Origin: Isochrysis galbana
Lineage: Eukaryota; Haptophyta; Isochrysidales; Isochrysidaceae
DNA length: 64,000 nucleotides
Assembly (NCBI GenBank): GCA_018136815.1
Contig: CM030934.1
Coordinates: forward strand, 430,979-494,978
Reading direction: 5' to 3'
Below the pieces are notes generated by a model. That model was not told the DNA's origin and made no database searches. It saw nothing but the letters and a program-made list of their open reading frames with translations. Positions 21,674 through 31,739 of the stretch are shown in pieces (position 1 is the stretch's first letter; every line of letters starts with the position of its first letter). The translations under genes and the position numbers were made by a program.

Positions 21674-22221
21674 CCTAGCTGTGAAAAACAGCGGGTGAGG
21701 GCTAGAAAAACATTAAAAACAGCTGTTTTTGGGAATCGAAAAAAAACAGTAAAAAACAGTGCGAAAAACAGTGGGGCCACATATACCGCAAGGGGGCCTT
21801 TCTTTCCCCCCCGCGCGGAACGCGGAACGCCTCCGCCTCCGCTCCTCGCTCCTCCGCGTCCTGCGTCCTACGCATACGTAGGCCGCCGCCGCCGCTGCCC
21901 CCTCTCCCTCTCCTCCCCTCGGCCGATGGCGAGCCGCTATCGGTGTTCATTCACAACCCCAAGCCCACGCACGCGTCGCGATCCGCGCGCGTGGTGGTGT
22001 GGTGGTGGTGGCCGCTGTCCCGCGCGCACGCCGCGCTCGAGCGCGCCTGGTCATGCGCGCACGCGCGCACGCCGCGCTCGCGCGCGCCGCGCACGGGCGG
22101 CCCCCAGCCCCAGCCCCACTCTAAAAAAACAGTGGCAAAAATGGAGGGCGTTTGAAAGACAGTGAAAAACACTGTTTTTGGCCTCCGAAAAAAAACACTG
22201 TTTCTGTCTTTCACAGCTAGG
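21674..22221. mobile_element. hAT-type MITE, 548 bp, complete with 8-bp TSD
   Basis: Ends are CCTAGCTGTGAAA (21674) and its inverse TTTCACAGCTAGG (22221), flanked by identical CCCTCGCC duplications (21666-21673 and 22222-22229). Both subterminal zones are dense in AAAAACAGT/ACTGTTTTT words. The middle (21780-22120) is GC-rich and unrelated. An 8-bp duplication argues for hAT, though the CCTAG terminus is not the usual CAG. No transposase is encoded. Confidence 0.88.
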
Positions 22222-22320
22222 CCCTCGCCTCCACCTCAGGCCTCGTCATCGCTCTGGTCGGAGTCCTCCGGTTCATCGGGAATCATCTCCAACTCCCAAG
22301 GCAGCACCTTGCCCTCCCAC

Positions 22321-23040
22321 TCAGCAAGCTGGGATTCCATCAAGCATCAAGAGATTTGTGTGAGCTCGCACAAGCCTTTCCACCGTCCTTTGGCCGAGTC
22401 GGTTGCGCTTCTTTGAGTGGATCCAACCTTCAACAGACCAAAAATGCTCGCACCCTGATGCGGAGCAGTCCATCGAAAGCAGGCGCATCGCCGCCCAACG
22501 AAGATGTTTCCAAGGCGCGAGGTAGATCTTTGCCCATTTGTAGGACGCCATATCCTTGGCGTACGATGAGAAAGCACAACCATCAGTCAAGTCGTATGTA
22601 CCTACTGCAAGAGCCTCTTCAAAATCTGCAAGCTCAGCGAGCAAAACAGGATACGGATGCTCATCGTTCGACATTTGGCGCAAAACCTGTTTCACCTCTT
22701 GAGTCTTGAGAGGGTGCAACCTCAGGTTTGGTTGCGGCGGCGGCGGACGCCAGCCGCTGGACGGCGCTGCCGGAGGCGGCGCGCGGCGCATGTCGACGCC
22801 GCGAGCGGTCGGTATCACGTGAAGCTCAACAACCTCCGCGCCTACGCCAAAGTCCTCAAATCGAACCGGCGCCGCCGCGCCAGTGCGCGTGCGGATGCAG
22901 CTTGGGCGGGTCGTTATCCGGCCAGGACAAAAAAAGGGAACCTCGAGTTGCACCCTCTTGAGTCTCAGATGTGGAAAAGTCGCGCCGACAAAATTCTGGC
23001 TCAAAGCGGTATGCCGTCAATGACGCAATCTCAAAAAAAA
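22321..23040 (-). pseudogene. hAT transposase remnant, interrupted by a MITE
   Basis: The minus strand from about 22700 to 22321 encodes APWKHLRWAAMRLLSMDCSA, then SGCEHFWSVEGWIHSKKRNR and RTVERLVRAHTNLLML. This is a hAT C-terminal region with the C...CE..WS...IHSKKRNRL signature. Coding sequence continues beyond the inserted element (22966-23040), where FSTSE joins TQEVKQVLRQM once the insertion and one TSD copy are discounted. No N-terminal catalytic part is seen. Confidence 0.8.
22707..22957. mobile_element. 251-bp MITE inside the hAT transposase remnant
   Basis: Inverted ends GAGGGTGCAAC (left) and GTTGCACCCTC (right) are flanked by identical TTGAGTCT (22699-22706 and 22958-22965). The left end carries three extra bases (TGA) before the repeat. 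An 8-bp TSD again suggests hAT mobilisation. The right-end sequence AAAAAAAGGGAACCTCGAGT is repeated at 23468-23487, marking a second truncated copy. Confidence 0.8.
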
Positions 23041-23060
23041 ATTACTTTGCATACTGTAAG

Positions 23061-23378
23061 ATGTGGGTCTACGTCCGTGAGAGCCTATTCGACGATGGTC
23101 CCTACGACGTCGTCCGCTTGATGAGTCTCTTGGGTGGCATCACCTACTGGTTTGTCGTTAGTGCTATAGGCGCAGCAGTCATCGCGTCGGGGGATGGTCT
23201 TGCGAAGGTCGGGATCGCGGTCGGGGTGGTTTTCGCGCTGTTCATTCCTCTCCTCTTGGTACTGTGGAAGACAAAGTATATTCGCTTCTATAAGACGGAG
23301 AAAATGCAACTGAGCTTTGAGGCGGAGGCGATATTGAAACGGGAGGCACAAACGAAACACAAGACGTCTTCCGCTTGA
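23061..23378 (+). CDS. Small two-span membrane protein, unknown
   Basis: A 105-codon frame from ATG 23061. It has a short polar start (MWVYVRESLFDDGPYDVV), a hydrophobic span (LMSLLGGITYWFVVSAIGAA), a second span (VGIAVGVVFALFIPLLLVLW), then a basic/amphipathic tail (KTKYIRFYKTEKM...). Codon use and the clear helical-hairpin pattern make it more convincing than a chance frame, but I do not recognise a family. It sits between a dead transposase and a truncated MITE copy, so it could belong to a mobile element. Confidence 0.4.
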   Translation: MWVYVRESLFDDGPYDVVRLMSLLGGITYWFVVSAIGAAVIASGDGLAKVGIAVGVVFALFIPLLLVLWKTKYIRFYKTEKMQLSFEAEAILKREAQTKHKTSSA

Positions 23379-23399
23379 TGCGATGCGCGCGGTCAACCC

Positions 23400-24578
23400 C
23401 GCCCGAGTTATGGGCGAAGTTAGGGGTCAGTAGAAATTATATACCTAAAAAGCCGGGAGGGGCGTGACAAAAAAAGGGAACCTCGAGTTGCACCCTCTCG
23501 TACGCTCATTCTTCTGCTCGCACTTGCATTCGGTCACCGATCACGATCAGGCGATCAGGCGGCGTGGCGGGTTGGGGGTGGCTCTCGTGCCCACCTGGCT
23601 GGGTGGGTCGTCTGGGCGCGGTCGCTTCGGCGACAGCGGCGTGTCCATGAGAGTTCGTCCTTCTCGGCGAGGGCGGCGGCGCCGGTGAAGGGGAGCGGCG
23701 CGCGCTCCATGACCCTATTAGCTATTAGTTTAGGGGAGTGAAAGGAGTGCTAGAGAGCTTAGGGTTGTTGTGCGGGCGAAGCTACTAGCCGCTAGAGGAC
23801 CAAGGCCACGCGCGAGGCGAGAATCTCGAAAGGTTTTTTGGTATATTTACCAGGCACATCCAGACTCTAGTTTGCTGCTTACACTACACACGGCAAAATC
23901 GGGACCACGCATTCACACGTCCTCGCATTCACGGCGGAGACGCCCATAACCAACAACAATATAAAGGGAAGACGACGATTTCACCTGCTGTGGATTGGCA
24001 GAAGGAGCGCAGCTCGAGCGGGCCTGCTTTCCGTGCCAACAAGCTCGCCCATTACGTGCAGAGAACACACGATAGCATGGGTGCGTGGATTGTTCACTGG
24101 GTTTGCCGAGGGTAGCCGATGGCCTCGGCGCCTCAACGAAGCTTGGGGAACACCGCCTAGCAAGAGCTAGACCGGCGCGCGGACGCTGTGTTGCTGACGA
24201 TCTCGCAGCTCTCCCAGAGCGCCGCTTGAGGATGATTCGCTGAGCGCCACGTTGGAAGTCTTCGAGTCGTCGCTGGATCGGGGGGCACCTCGTAGGCAAA
24301 CATTGGCATAAGAACAGGCTTGCGACGTACTCCTCCGCCACACCGCGAACATGTCGGTAGAGGAGCTCGAACATGCGCGATGAGACAATGCACCGAGCGG
24401 GACATTCCCATAGCTGCCAAGAAGGCTTCTCTCGAAGGAGCTCCACCAGCGGCTTCGCAAGGTGCCATCGCAATTGCGGCAAATGCACAAGCCTCATATA
24501 CGCGCTGCGCACGTGCAGAGGTCGGAGTTGTGTTCAAGCACGTCCTGACCGCCAGATGCGGTGCCGAGGCAAGACGGC
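23400..24578. other. No assignable gene; truncated MITE end
   Basis: 23466-23497 repeats the right end of the MITE at 22707-22957. From 23913 to 24512 both strands carry long open frames of GC-rich, non-repetitive sequence. None shows a domain I can name, and they overlap each other in different frames. A minus-strand frame with a CSRCGG motif is the best candidate for a hidden exon. Confidence 0.35.
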
Positions 24579-25747
24579 TCATGTAGTGAAAAGCTGAATC
24601 ACGTCCGCGATACTTCCTTGGCAGACAGGGCACGAGAGCCGCCGGAGCTTGGCAGTGCACTCCAGGCAGGCCACGACCTGTGGGAGCGCCGAGAGGGTGT
24701 GGCCCTAGGCGTGTGTGCAAGCCCCCGCTCACGACATCGCGCGCATGTCTGGGGGGGAGGGGGAGGACTCGCACATGTCCACACGGGGCGTAGAGAGTAT
24801 TGCACTTGGCAGCCCAACAAAGCTTGCACGTCTCTCCGTGCGTCAGGGCCGTAGTGCCGGCCGCATCGCACTGCGCCGATGCGCCCTCAGCAACGGTGCG
24901 AGAGGCAACGGTCCGGCCCGCGTCCTCCGACATGAGCAGACCATGGCGCGATGCGTTGCGAGCGGCCGCGCTCGCCAGAATGACATCGGGGCTCGACATG
25001 CGGCTGAGGGCGAGTCGAGCATGAACGCGTGCCAGGAGCAGCGCGGCAGCGCGCGCGTCGGCTGGCGCCTCCTGCACAAACAGAGAGGGGGCGGGCGGAG
25101 TCTCCGGGGCACGGCCGACCAATAGCCACGGCATGCGGAACGGCGCGTGCGAGGCCGGCCAAAGCTGGGAAATGCGGCCTTTGGCGATGACAACCTTGGA
25201 GAACGGCGACGGGTTGAAAAATGAGGGAGGCGCGTCGACCCAGCGACGCAGCAGCTGGATGAGCACCGCGCGCTGCGTGGAGCTCGTGAGCGGCTGCGCA
25301 GCCGTTGCGTTGGCTTCATCAGCGAGCGCCTCAATCATCGCGGACCGCCGATGGCGAAGGGGCTGCGACAGAGCCAAAGGCATTAAGAAGAGAGAGGCGG
25401 GGGGGAGAGGGTCAGTCTGGGACTGCGCCCCCTGTAGCGCTAGATGGCCGAGTGGTGCTTACCTTGCGCGTCCTCCGCTCGATGTGCGAGAGCAGCATCA
25501 CTGCTCCAGCGGCAGTGCTGACCGCGCCGACGAGAAGCGAAACCGTTGAGGAGGGCAGGTGGTGTCTGGCGTCAGAGACAAGCGATGCGGCTGCCGCGGG
25601 CACGAGCCGCCAGCTGGGCTGAGGAGGAGGAGGAGGGCAAAGGCGAGAGCTGAGAGCGGTGAGCGTGGCCGCGGCTCCTGCGGAGAGGGAGGTGGCGAGG
25701 GAGGCGAGCAGGGAGTCGCGGCCGGTAGCTGTGCGAGCGAGAGTCAT
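24579..25747 (-). CDS. MUL1/SP1-like RING E3 ubiquitin ligase
   Basis: Three exons, 25747-25463, 25362-24775 and 24677-24579, all joined in phase 0 by GT-AG introns of 100 and 97 bp; 323 residues. The C-terminal RING (about 274-312) is complete only after splicing: CKLCWAAKCNTLYAPCGH joins VVACLECTAKLRRLSCPVCQ, giving C-x2-C...C-x-H-x3-C-x2-C...C-x2-C, then GSIADVIQLF and stop. A single RING at the extreme C-terminus ending in CPxCxxxIxxVIxLF is characteristic of the MUL1/SP1 (mitochondrial or plastid outer-membrane) ligases. An N-terminal hydrophobic span (VSLLVGAVSTAAGAVMLL) supports a membrane anchor. The middle is poorly conserved. Mitochondrial versus plastid membrane cannot be decided. 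Confidence 0.75.
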
Positions 25748-25759
25748 CCGCCACGCCTA

Positions 25760-25891
25760 GTAGGCGGGGAGGGAGGCTCTGGCTCTCTCTGGCTCTCTCT
25801 CTCTCTCTCTCCCCCTCCCTCTCTTCCTCCCTCCCTCTCCCTCTCTCTCTCTCTCCCTCTCTACTCTCTCTCTCTCTCTCTCTCTCTCCCT

Positions 25892-25927
<36 letters not shown>

Positions 25928-26850
25928 TCTACTCTCTCTCTACCCTCTCGGTATGTGTCTACGGCTACTTTCACTTCTCTCTCTCCCATAGAGTTTTTTA
26001 CGGGAGGGGGCGGGGGGGGTTGGAGAATAGGGAGGGGACCGGAGGAGGGGTAGAAATAGGGGAAGGGGGGGGGAAGGAGAGGGAGAGGGAGAGGAAAGAG
26101 AAGAGAGCGTGCCGCTGCTCCTCTCCCTCACTGTATTCTCTCCTTTCTCTTCTTTGATCCCTCTAGAACTCCAGAACTCTCTCTCCTCTTCTCCTCTCCG
26201 CGTGTGTGTGACGGACGCCCCAAACATCAGGAAGAAGAAAGAACTCTTCTCTACTCTTCGTGTTCCCTAGCTTCCCCCTTATCTCCCTCTTCTCTCTCCT
26301 TTTCTTATCCCCACCGATCACCTTGAGCTCTCCTCTCTCCTCCGCCTGCTCCAGAAGTCACTCGATGAAGCTCTCGAACACATCTCATTGTCAACCGCTC
26401 TTTATTATCCCTCCGTCGGCCCCTCGCGTCGGGATCAATCTCGCCCTCTCTCACTCTCTTCTCTCTCTTCTTCTCCCGCGCTCGCTTCTCACCCTCCTCT
26501 CCAGGGAGACTTTCTTCTCTACCTTGGTAAATCTATTTGTAGGACACTCCCTTCCTGGCGAGGTATTCGTTGTCTTCCTGTTTGGGGAGCAATTGGAAAA
26601 GGAGAAGGAACAGGGAGGCGGTGAGAGAGAGAGAGAGAGAGAAGAGGAGAACTTGTTTGTACTCCTGAGATGGAGAGAGGTGGGCTGAGAGAGAGGGAGG
26701 GAGGGAGGGAGGGAGAAAGAGAGAGAGGGGGATAGAGAGAGAGGGGGATAGAGAGAGAGGGAGATAGAGAGAAAGGCGGGAGAGAGAGGGAGAGAGAGGG
26801 GGTGGTAGAGGGGGTGGTAGGGAGAGAGAGAGAGAGAGGGGTCGGGGATT
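25760..26850. repeat. TC/GA microsatellite cluster
   Basis: (TC)n interrupted every 40-60 bp by CCCTCTCTA occupies 25790-25945, starting about 40 bp upstream of the MUL1-like start codon. GA-rich arrays with GAGGGAGG periodicity fill 26620-26850. The 26.2-26.6 kb part is C/T-rich without a gene. Confidence 0.85.
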
Positions 26851-27204
26851 TCACGGAATTCGAGTGCATTTGTACTTAAAAAATCGATGTGAATTATTGT
26901 AGTAATTAGTAAAACTTTTACATAGTTCTTCTATTTGCAGTAGCGTGTGCTGAACCTCGAAGGGTGATCCAATTGGCACCGTCATCGCCATTTCTTTTTT
27001 TTCTAGTATGTCCCGGGTAGTGGATGTCGCGTCACTTGCTCGACGACTTGGTCGAACGCCTCCTCTCCGGCGAGGATGGCGCTGTCGTGGTGCAGGCAAT
27101 GGTCGATCACCCCACGGCGTTTACCGAACTGCTCGATCCAGTCTTATATAAGTCGCGTCCGCCGAAGGGTGCTCGACTCGACCGATCATCGATCATCGCG
27201 CACG
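26851..27204. other. AT-richer spacer, no assigned gene
   Basis: Short open frames occur on both strands (plus 27024-27257; minus 27099-26851), with no recognisable domain. Confidence 0.3.
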
Positions 27205-27635
27205 TCATCCGGAGCACGCCGAGTCGCTGGACGCTGACGAATTGGGATGGCCCATAGGGCCTGAGGGCAATGAGGAAGGTGGCAAGCCGGCGGCAGGCGC
27301 GGCTGAGGAGACGGCTTCGGAGACGATGACGGGCTGAAGCCCGTCAGCAGAGGAAGGCGGGCAGGCGGGCTTGAGCGAGGGCGAGGACGGCGGCGAGAAC
27401 GACATGGAACGAGCGGCGAGAGGCGAGGGCGAGTGAGAGGAGGGCTGTGATGGCAGGGGCTGGCGAGGCGAGGCGAGTTTGTTGGGTACGAGTGTTACGA
27501 GAGCGAGAGCGACGAGAGCGAGAGCGACGACGGATACGACGACTGGCGACAGGACGACGGACAACGACACCCAGGAAAACACCCCGACTCTCGCCCCACG
27601 ACTTTCTCACATAACTCGACTAAAATCAAACCCAA
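27205..27635 (-). mobile_element. LTR-retroelement leader plus gag start (fragment)
   Basis: On the minus strand an LTR-like leader with GTCGCTCTCGCTCTCGT repeats is followed by LASPRQPLPS.., SMSFSPPSSPSLKPACPPSS and SEAVSSAAPAAGLPPSS. The same leader and peptide recur on the plus strand at about 36980-37345 (SMSLSPPSSPSLKPACPPSS). Two copies with the same leader-to-Ser/Pro-protein order imply the 5' part of one LTR family. The frame ends after GPMGHPNSSASSDSACSG. Confidence 0.55.
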
Positions 27636-27729
27636 ACACTCCGGCCAGACAACGACGGACGACGATCAGAAGGCGATCTGTCGGCGATCCCGTCTGGAAG
27701 GGGAATCGCACCATAACGGAAACGAGGGT

Positions 27730-27915
27730 AAGACCCGTAACCGGTTTACCAGATATCCAGATAATAGGTATCTTTGCCTATTAAGTAGACGGATCCAGGT
27801 ATCCAGATAGGGATCGTGCGCCGCGCTACCAGGCAGCCGGATATCCAGATAGTAAATCCTGGCATACCAGATACTTCCAGGTACCCGGTTATCCGTCATA
27901 TATCCAGATACCGTT
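27730..27915. repeat. Cluster of ATATCCAGATA words
   Basis: In about 180 bp the words TACCAGATA, TATCCAGATA and CCAGGTA recur eight or more times with irregular spacing. This is AT-rich DNA in a GC-rich context. No gene is supported in 27640-28115. Confidence 0.6.
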
Positions 27916-28199
27916 GTTGAGAATCGCCTCAATTCGATCTCTCTCGCTCCGTTACCCTTCATTTGGTATTCTTCAATGAAACTCCTGTTTTCGTATGACA
28001 ACAGACATCTGTCTCCGCGCGCTGAAGTGTTTGCTTGTATTATGGATCGAGAGGGAGAGGGCGAGTAGCTACTGACATCATGTAATTCCATAAAACATCA
28101 TACTTATTCATGTAATCACAAGGGAGTGAGCGGAGAGCCGAGGGGGGCACGCAGCCGTCGACGGCTGTCTTGCGAGTTGATGGTTACCATGAGAAAGTT

Positions 28200-29095
28200 A
28201 ACCATGAGAAAATGGATGCCAGTAAATCTCTCTTCCCCCCCCCCCCCCCCTCTCCACCCCCTCGTCACCTCCGCGGATGGGCGTCTCCGCCTCCTCCCCC
28301 AGCCGGTGAAGCCGAACGCGGAGGTGACGAGGGCCGGCTTCCGCCCGCTCCGGGGGCGACCGCACCCGCACAGGCAGCTTTTCGTGCCCGGTGTGGAGGG
28401 GTGGCAGGTTGACGACGCAGTGACCGGCTTCCCGCACGTTCTGCGGGAGGCGGATTGCAGGAGGCGAGGGGGCCTCGTTCGGCTGCACGTGGCGGCGGTG
28501 AAGGCGGCGATGGTGACGGCGGTGGCAGGGAGGGAGGCGGGGGAGAAGGCGGCGGCGGTGAGGGAGGCGGTGGTGATGGTGGTAGCGGAGACGGCGGCGG
28601 TGGTGAGGGTGGCAAGGTGAGGGAGGCGGCGGTGAGGGAGGCGGCGGTGAGGGAGGCGGCGGTGAGGGAGGCGGCGGTGAGGGAGGCGGCGGTGAGGGAG
28701 GCGGAGGCGAGGGCGGCGGTGGTGAAGGCGGTGGCGGGGAGGGCGGTGGCGGTGAAGGCGGTGGCGGGGAGGGAGGCGGGGGAGAAGGCGGCGGCGGTGA
28801 GGGAGGCGGTGGTGATTGATGGTGGTTGCGGAGACGGCGGCGGTGGTGAGGGTGGCGGAGGTGAGGGAGGCGGCGGTGAGGGAGGCGGCGGTGAGGGAGG
28901 CGGCGGTGAAGGCGGTGGCGGCGAGAAAGGCGGTGGTGACGGCGGCGGCGAGGGAGGCGGTGGTGACGGCGGCGGCGGCGAAGGCGGCGGCGGTGCGGCG
29001 GTGAAGGCGGCGGCGGCGAAGGCTGCGGTGGCGAGGGAGGCGGCGGTGAAGGCGGTGGCGGTGAGGGAGGCGGCGGTGAGGGCGCAAAGCAGGAC
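28200..29095. repeat. GGCGGTGAGGGA minisatellite (SPPPP-coding on minus strand)
   Basis: Units of GGCGGTGAGGGA/GGCGGCGGTGAGGGAGGC run from about 28495 to 29085. Read on the minus strand one frame gives SPPPPSPPPP repeats, flanked by GC-rich frames. The 28200-28490 part reads as a Pro/Arg-rich frame. Hydroxyproline-rich wall proteins use such repeats, but no signal peptide or globular domain is attached here, so coding is unproven. Confidence 0.6.
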
Positions 29096-29279
29096 CGACG
29101 CGGAGGGGCGCCAGAGTCGAACAGCGCCGCGCATGTGCGCTACGCGTCAAACCTAAATCGCGCGATGGACGGCTTTCTGGCGAAGGGGGCGACGGTGCAC
29201 GGTGCACGATCTGCGCCGTTTCTACATCCAGGCCGTCTGGTTGGGATTCAGGTACGAAGAGACGACGCTCACGTTCAAT

Positions 29280-29483
29280 CGAGTTGCGATTGCACTTGGA
29301 CATTTTTAAATTTGAAATACCTATCGAATATTTTAGTAAGTTGTTCAAGTGGAAATTCAATGATGTTTTGACAAAACTGTTTTGAGATCCATGATGATTT
29401 GAGACAACAGTGAACTTTTCAGTCCAACACACAATCTGCCAGATACCAGGTGATATTTCTTTGTCTTCGAATGATTTGTCCAT
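29280..29483 (-). pseudogene. AT-rich ORF fragment of the 29-32 kb island
   Basis: From ATG 29483 the minus strand reads MDKSFEDKEISPGIWQIVCW and continues through FTVVSNHHGSQNSFVKTSL and NFHLNNLLKYSIG until about 29280. There GC-rich, unrelated sequence takes over in the same open frame. Base composition matches the two ORFs at 30204-31719. It lies on the same strand and just beyond an inserted TIR element. I do not recognise a family. It is probably the truncated third gene of the same foreign block. Confidence 0.4.
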
Positions 29484-29498
29484 TTTCCATTTTCAAAT

Positions 29499-30172
29499 CG
29501 GCTAAAAAGTTCCGTCCTACATTATAGGACCGCGTCCTACGATTTCGGTGTATTTGTAGGACCCTGAGCGCTGAGCTTGAAAGCCACTAAACTTTCGAGA
29601 GTGAAGGATTGGGACTTCCCACCAACTGAAGGATAGTCCCAACTCAGTCTTGAGATCCTTAGCTCCCACTATGGCCAAGGCTGTAGACTTCGTCTTGACC
29701 GAGCTTTCGGCTCCAGCGTGAACTGAGTACCTCGGCCATCGGAGGCCACTGGATGCATCGAGAGTTTTGTTTTTGCCCCGCAAGAGGCAAAAGCAGCCAA
29801 AACTCTCATTGGGCTTCAAAACCAAGCTTGGTCTCCACTGAAGGTCGAAAAGAACCCATGCCAAAGAGCATTCCATCTCGTGGGAGCAAGTTCTAGGGAG
29901 CTCATCATGAGCCTCAAATCGTGTCCTCAGGTGTTTGCGGCAATTCGTAGGACAACGCCGTTTTTTGCCGGGAAGGCTTCCGCGAGTGGCAAATAAGTCA
30001 TTATGCTTTGAGAATGGTGTCTTGAGCCTCTAGGAGGACTCAATGAGGGCAATGAGATGAACACAGAAACCAAATCCTAGCTCCCCATTCCTAGATTGAA
30101 CCGTGTCTTCATAGTTCACAACGTCGTCCTACATTGTAGGACTCGTCCTATAAAGCTGGGTACCTTTATCCG
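29499..30172. mobile_element. 674-bp TIR element with 4-bp TSD, copy 1
   Basis: Ends CGGCTAAAAAG (29499) and CTTTATCCG (30172) form short imperfect inverted repeats (CGG(C/A)TAAA). Identical AAAT lies at 29495-29498 and 30173-30176. A 17-bp palindrome stands near each end: GTCCTACATTATAGGAC (29514-29530) and GTCCTACATTGTAGGAC (30126-30142). TAGGAC words repeat inside. A frame of about 119 codons on the minus strand is partly shared with copy 2, but no transposase motif is visible. A 4-bp duplication with CGG ends fits no major superfamily I can name with confidence. Confidence 0.88.
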
Positions 30173-30203
30173 AAATCTCCACTTAGTATGGAAACGTTAG
30201 TTA

Positions 30204-30665
30204 TCATGTTTGTTGCAATGAAGCCATCAACTTCAACTTCCAGCAGCAAAACATGTCATCGTATTCGCATATTTCGTGAGAAGGATCGACTCCGTTCGTC
30301 CAGCATATTCGTTGAGAATCCTCAGGTTTTCTAGATTGGAATTTTGTCTCACATTCCATGTTATTCTCGGTGCATTCCGTCAATACAACAATGGCAATGA
30401 ATTTGAGCTTCATTACTATTTGAAATTGTTGCTGATCTAGCACGTTAAAGTTACTAGTCAATACAAGAATCATGTTTTTCATGCCTTGTAGTAGTGCGAT
30501 TGGATCACCCACCTGGTCTGTATGTACGCCATTTTTTTGGTACAAACGCATGACTTTCGGTTGACCGACTGCTGAAGTAATATTTGATCCGTCTAGGATG
30601 ATCACATCTTCTATATCTTTAGTCGCAACTTTGATGACATCGATTATGGAGTCGAGATTGATCAT
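30204..30665 (-). CDS. Unknown protein, AT-rich island gene
   Basis: 153 codons from ATG 30665 (MINLDSIIDVIKVATKDIED) to stop at 30204. It starts about 50 bp downstream of the F-box-like gene on the same strand. Composition is far more AT-rich than host genes. Features: an Asp-rich VIILDGSNITSAV segment, a hydrophobic MILVLTSNFNVL stretch and a Cys-containing tail (TECTENNMECETK). I do not recognise the family. The compact, intronless, co-oriented arrangement resembles a large DNA virus genome more than the surrounding nuclear genes. This is inference. Confidence 0.55.
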   Translation of the reverse strand: MINLDSIIDVIKVATKDIEDVIILDGSNITSAVGQPKVMRLYQKNGVHTDQVGDPIALLQGMKNMILVLTSNFNVLDQQQFQIVMKLKFIAIVVLTECTENNMECETKFQSRKPEDSQRICWTNGVDPSHEICEYDDMFCCWKLKLMASLQQT

Positions 30666-30714
30666 GATAGTTCCTAAAAAAGCACATGGAAAAAAAATGA
30701 CCGACAGACTCAAT

Positions 30715-31719
30715 TCAATCCCACACGACCGATGCGGCGTGAAGTTCTGAGAATATGTTGGTGTAGAAGAATGCGTTTCTAAAGAAACTCTCCGCAAATG
30801 GCACCATCTCACGTATTTCAAATTCCATATGATTGATCATGTCATCAAATGATTGTTTGATCCTATGAACCTCATCCAGTCTATTCGAATCAGTGTGGAT
30901 GTCTAATGCATACGGATCATCATCCAATACACTCAAGAAGTCACGAACCCATTCGAACGCCTCTTCCAGATCAGGATTGGATAGTACAGAAGTAATTGCG
31001 TGCACCACATAAATGATGCGATGATAAAACGGCTTAGTGAGAAAATTCTGTTCGACTGGCCACATGTGCATCTGCAGCATCGCATCCCTGATTTTACGTA
31101 CCGGAATATCGCCCTCCTCAGTCATCGCATATGTGTTGTTCTGCGTCAAGATTGGCCACCCCTCGGGCTGCTCCCCTAATACTGTCAGGTACAAAGCAGG
31201 CGTTAATGTGCTCATCAAAGACACTGATGTGACATCGGGCGCTATCACGGCAAGCAGCTCCACGAGATGAGAACGCACAACTTCGCGTTCCTCCTCGGAC
31301 TCGAAGATCATGGGTGGACCCACTTCATTAATGTGGAAGTCGACCTCCTTGAGCTTTGTCTCCAGTGCTTCGACAGGGTCCGCCGTTGTGTCGTCGTGGA
31401 GTTCAATGACTTGAATCGCGCTCAACAAGATTGTGACACTTTGAAAGATCGCGCCCCTCACCGAATGGGCAGAATCGCGGTACAAGATTGCACGATCATC
31501 ACTCGAAGGAGTTTTAATTGGCCAGACGTACAACCTCCTCGTCGCACGCCGCAGCTTCGCCCGTATGTCCAATCCTTCCCGGTAGACAAGACTGTCGACT
31601 AGCGCTTGCCGATTGACGGAAGACAAGCTAAGCCGGTCTTTTGGGGAAAGGAAGTGAGCGATGCGCCTACTCACGTCATTGGTGAGCTTCGGGTTGAGTT
31701 GTTCGACCACCCGATCCAT
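30715..31719 (-). CDS. F-box-like protein, AT-rich island gene
   Basis: A 334-residue intronless protein. The N-terminus (about residues 8-45, NPKLTNDVSRRIAHFLSPKD then RLSLSSVNRQALVDSL) fits an F-box: hydrophobic helix, FLSPxDRLxLSxVNR. F-box proteins link substrates to SCF ubiquitin ligases and are common in algae and in large algal viruses. The remaining 290 residues are acidic and helical, with no repeats or domain I can name. Composition is markedly more AT-rich than the MUL1, GT31 or Sec16 genes. Start ATG 31717-31719 lies just beside a GC-rich minisatellite that may mark the island's edge. Confidence 0.6.
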   Translation of the reverse strand: MDRVVEQLNPKLTNDVSRRIAHFLSPKDRLSLSSVNRQALVDSLVYREGLDIRAKLRRATRRLYVWPIKTPSSDDRAILYRDSAHSVRGAIFQSVTILLSAIQVIELHDDTTADPVEALETKLKEVDFHINEVGPPMIFESEEEREVVRSHLVELLAVIAPDVTSVSLMSTLTPALYLTVLGEQPEGWPILTQNNTYAMTEEGDIPVRKIRDAMLQMHMWPVEQNFLTKPFYHRIIYVVHAITSVLSNPDLEEAFEWVRDFLSVLDDDPYALDIHTDSNRLDEVHRIKQSFDDMINHMEFEIREMVPFAESFFRNAFFYTNIFSELHAASVVWD

Positions 31720-31739
31720 GGGCGCTCCGTCTATTGATT

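Noticed and set aside
23913-24512. Overlapping frames downstream of the RING gene
   Set aside because: Three frames are open at once and none shows a recognisable family. Extension of the RING gene past 24579 is excluded because the spliced frame has its own stop.
28116-29483. A single 455-codon minus-strand gene
   Set aside because: It is a chance fusion of an AT-rich ORF fragment, a spacer and the GC minisatellite; composition changes abruptly inside it.
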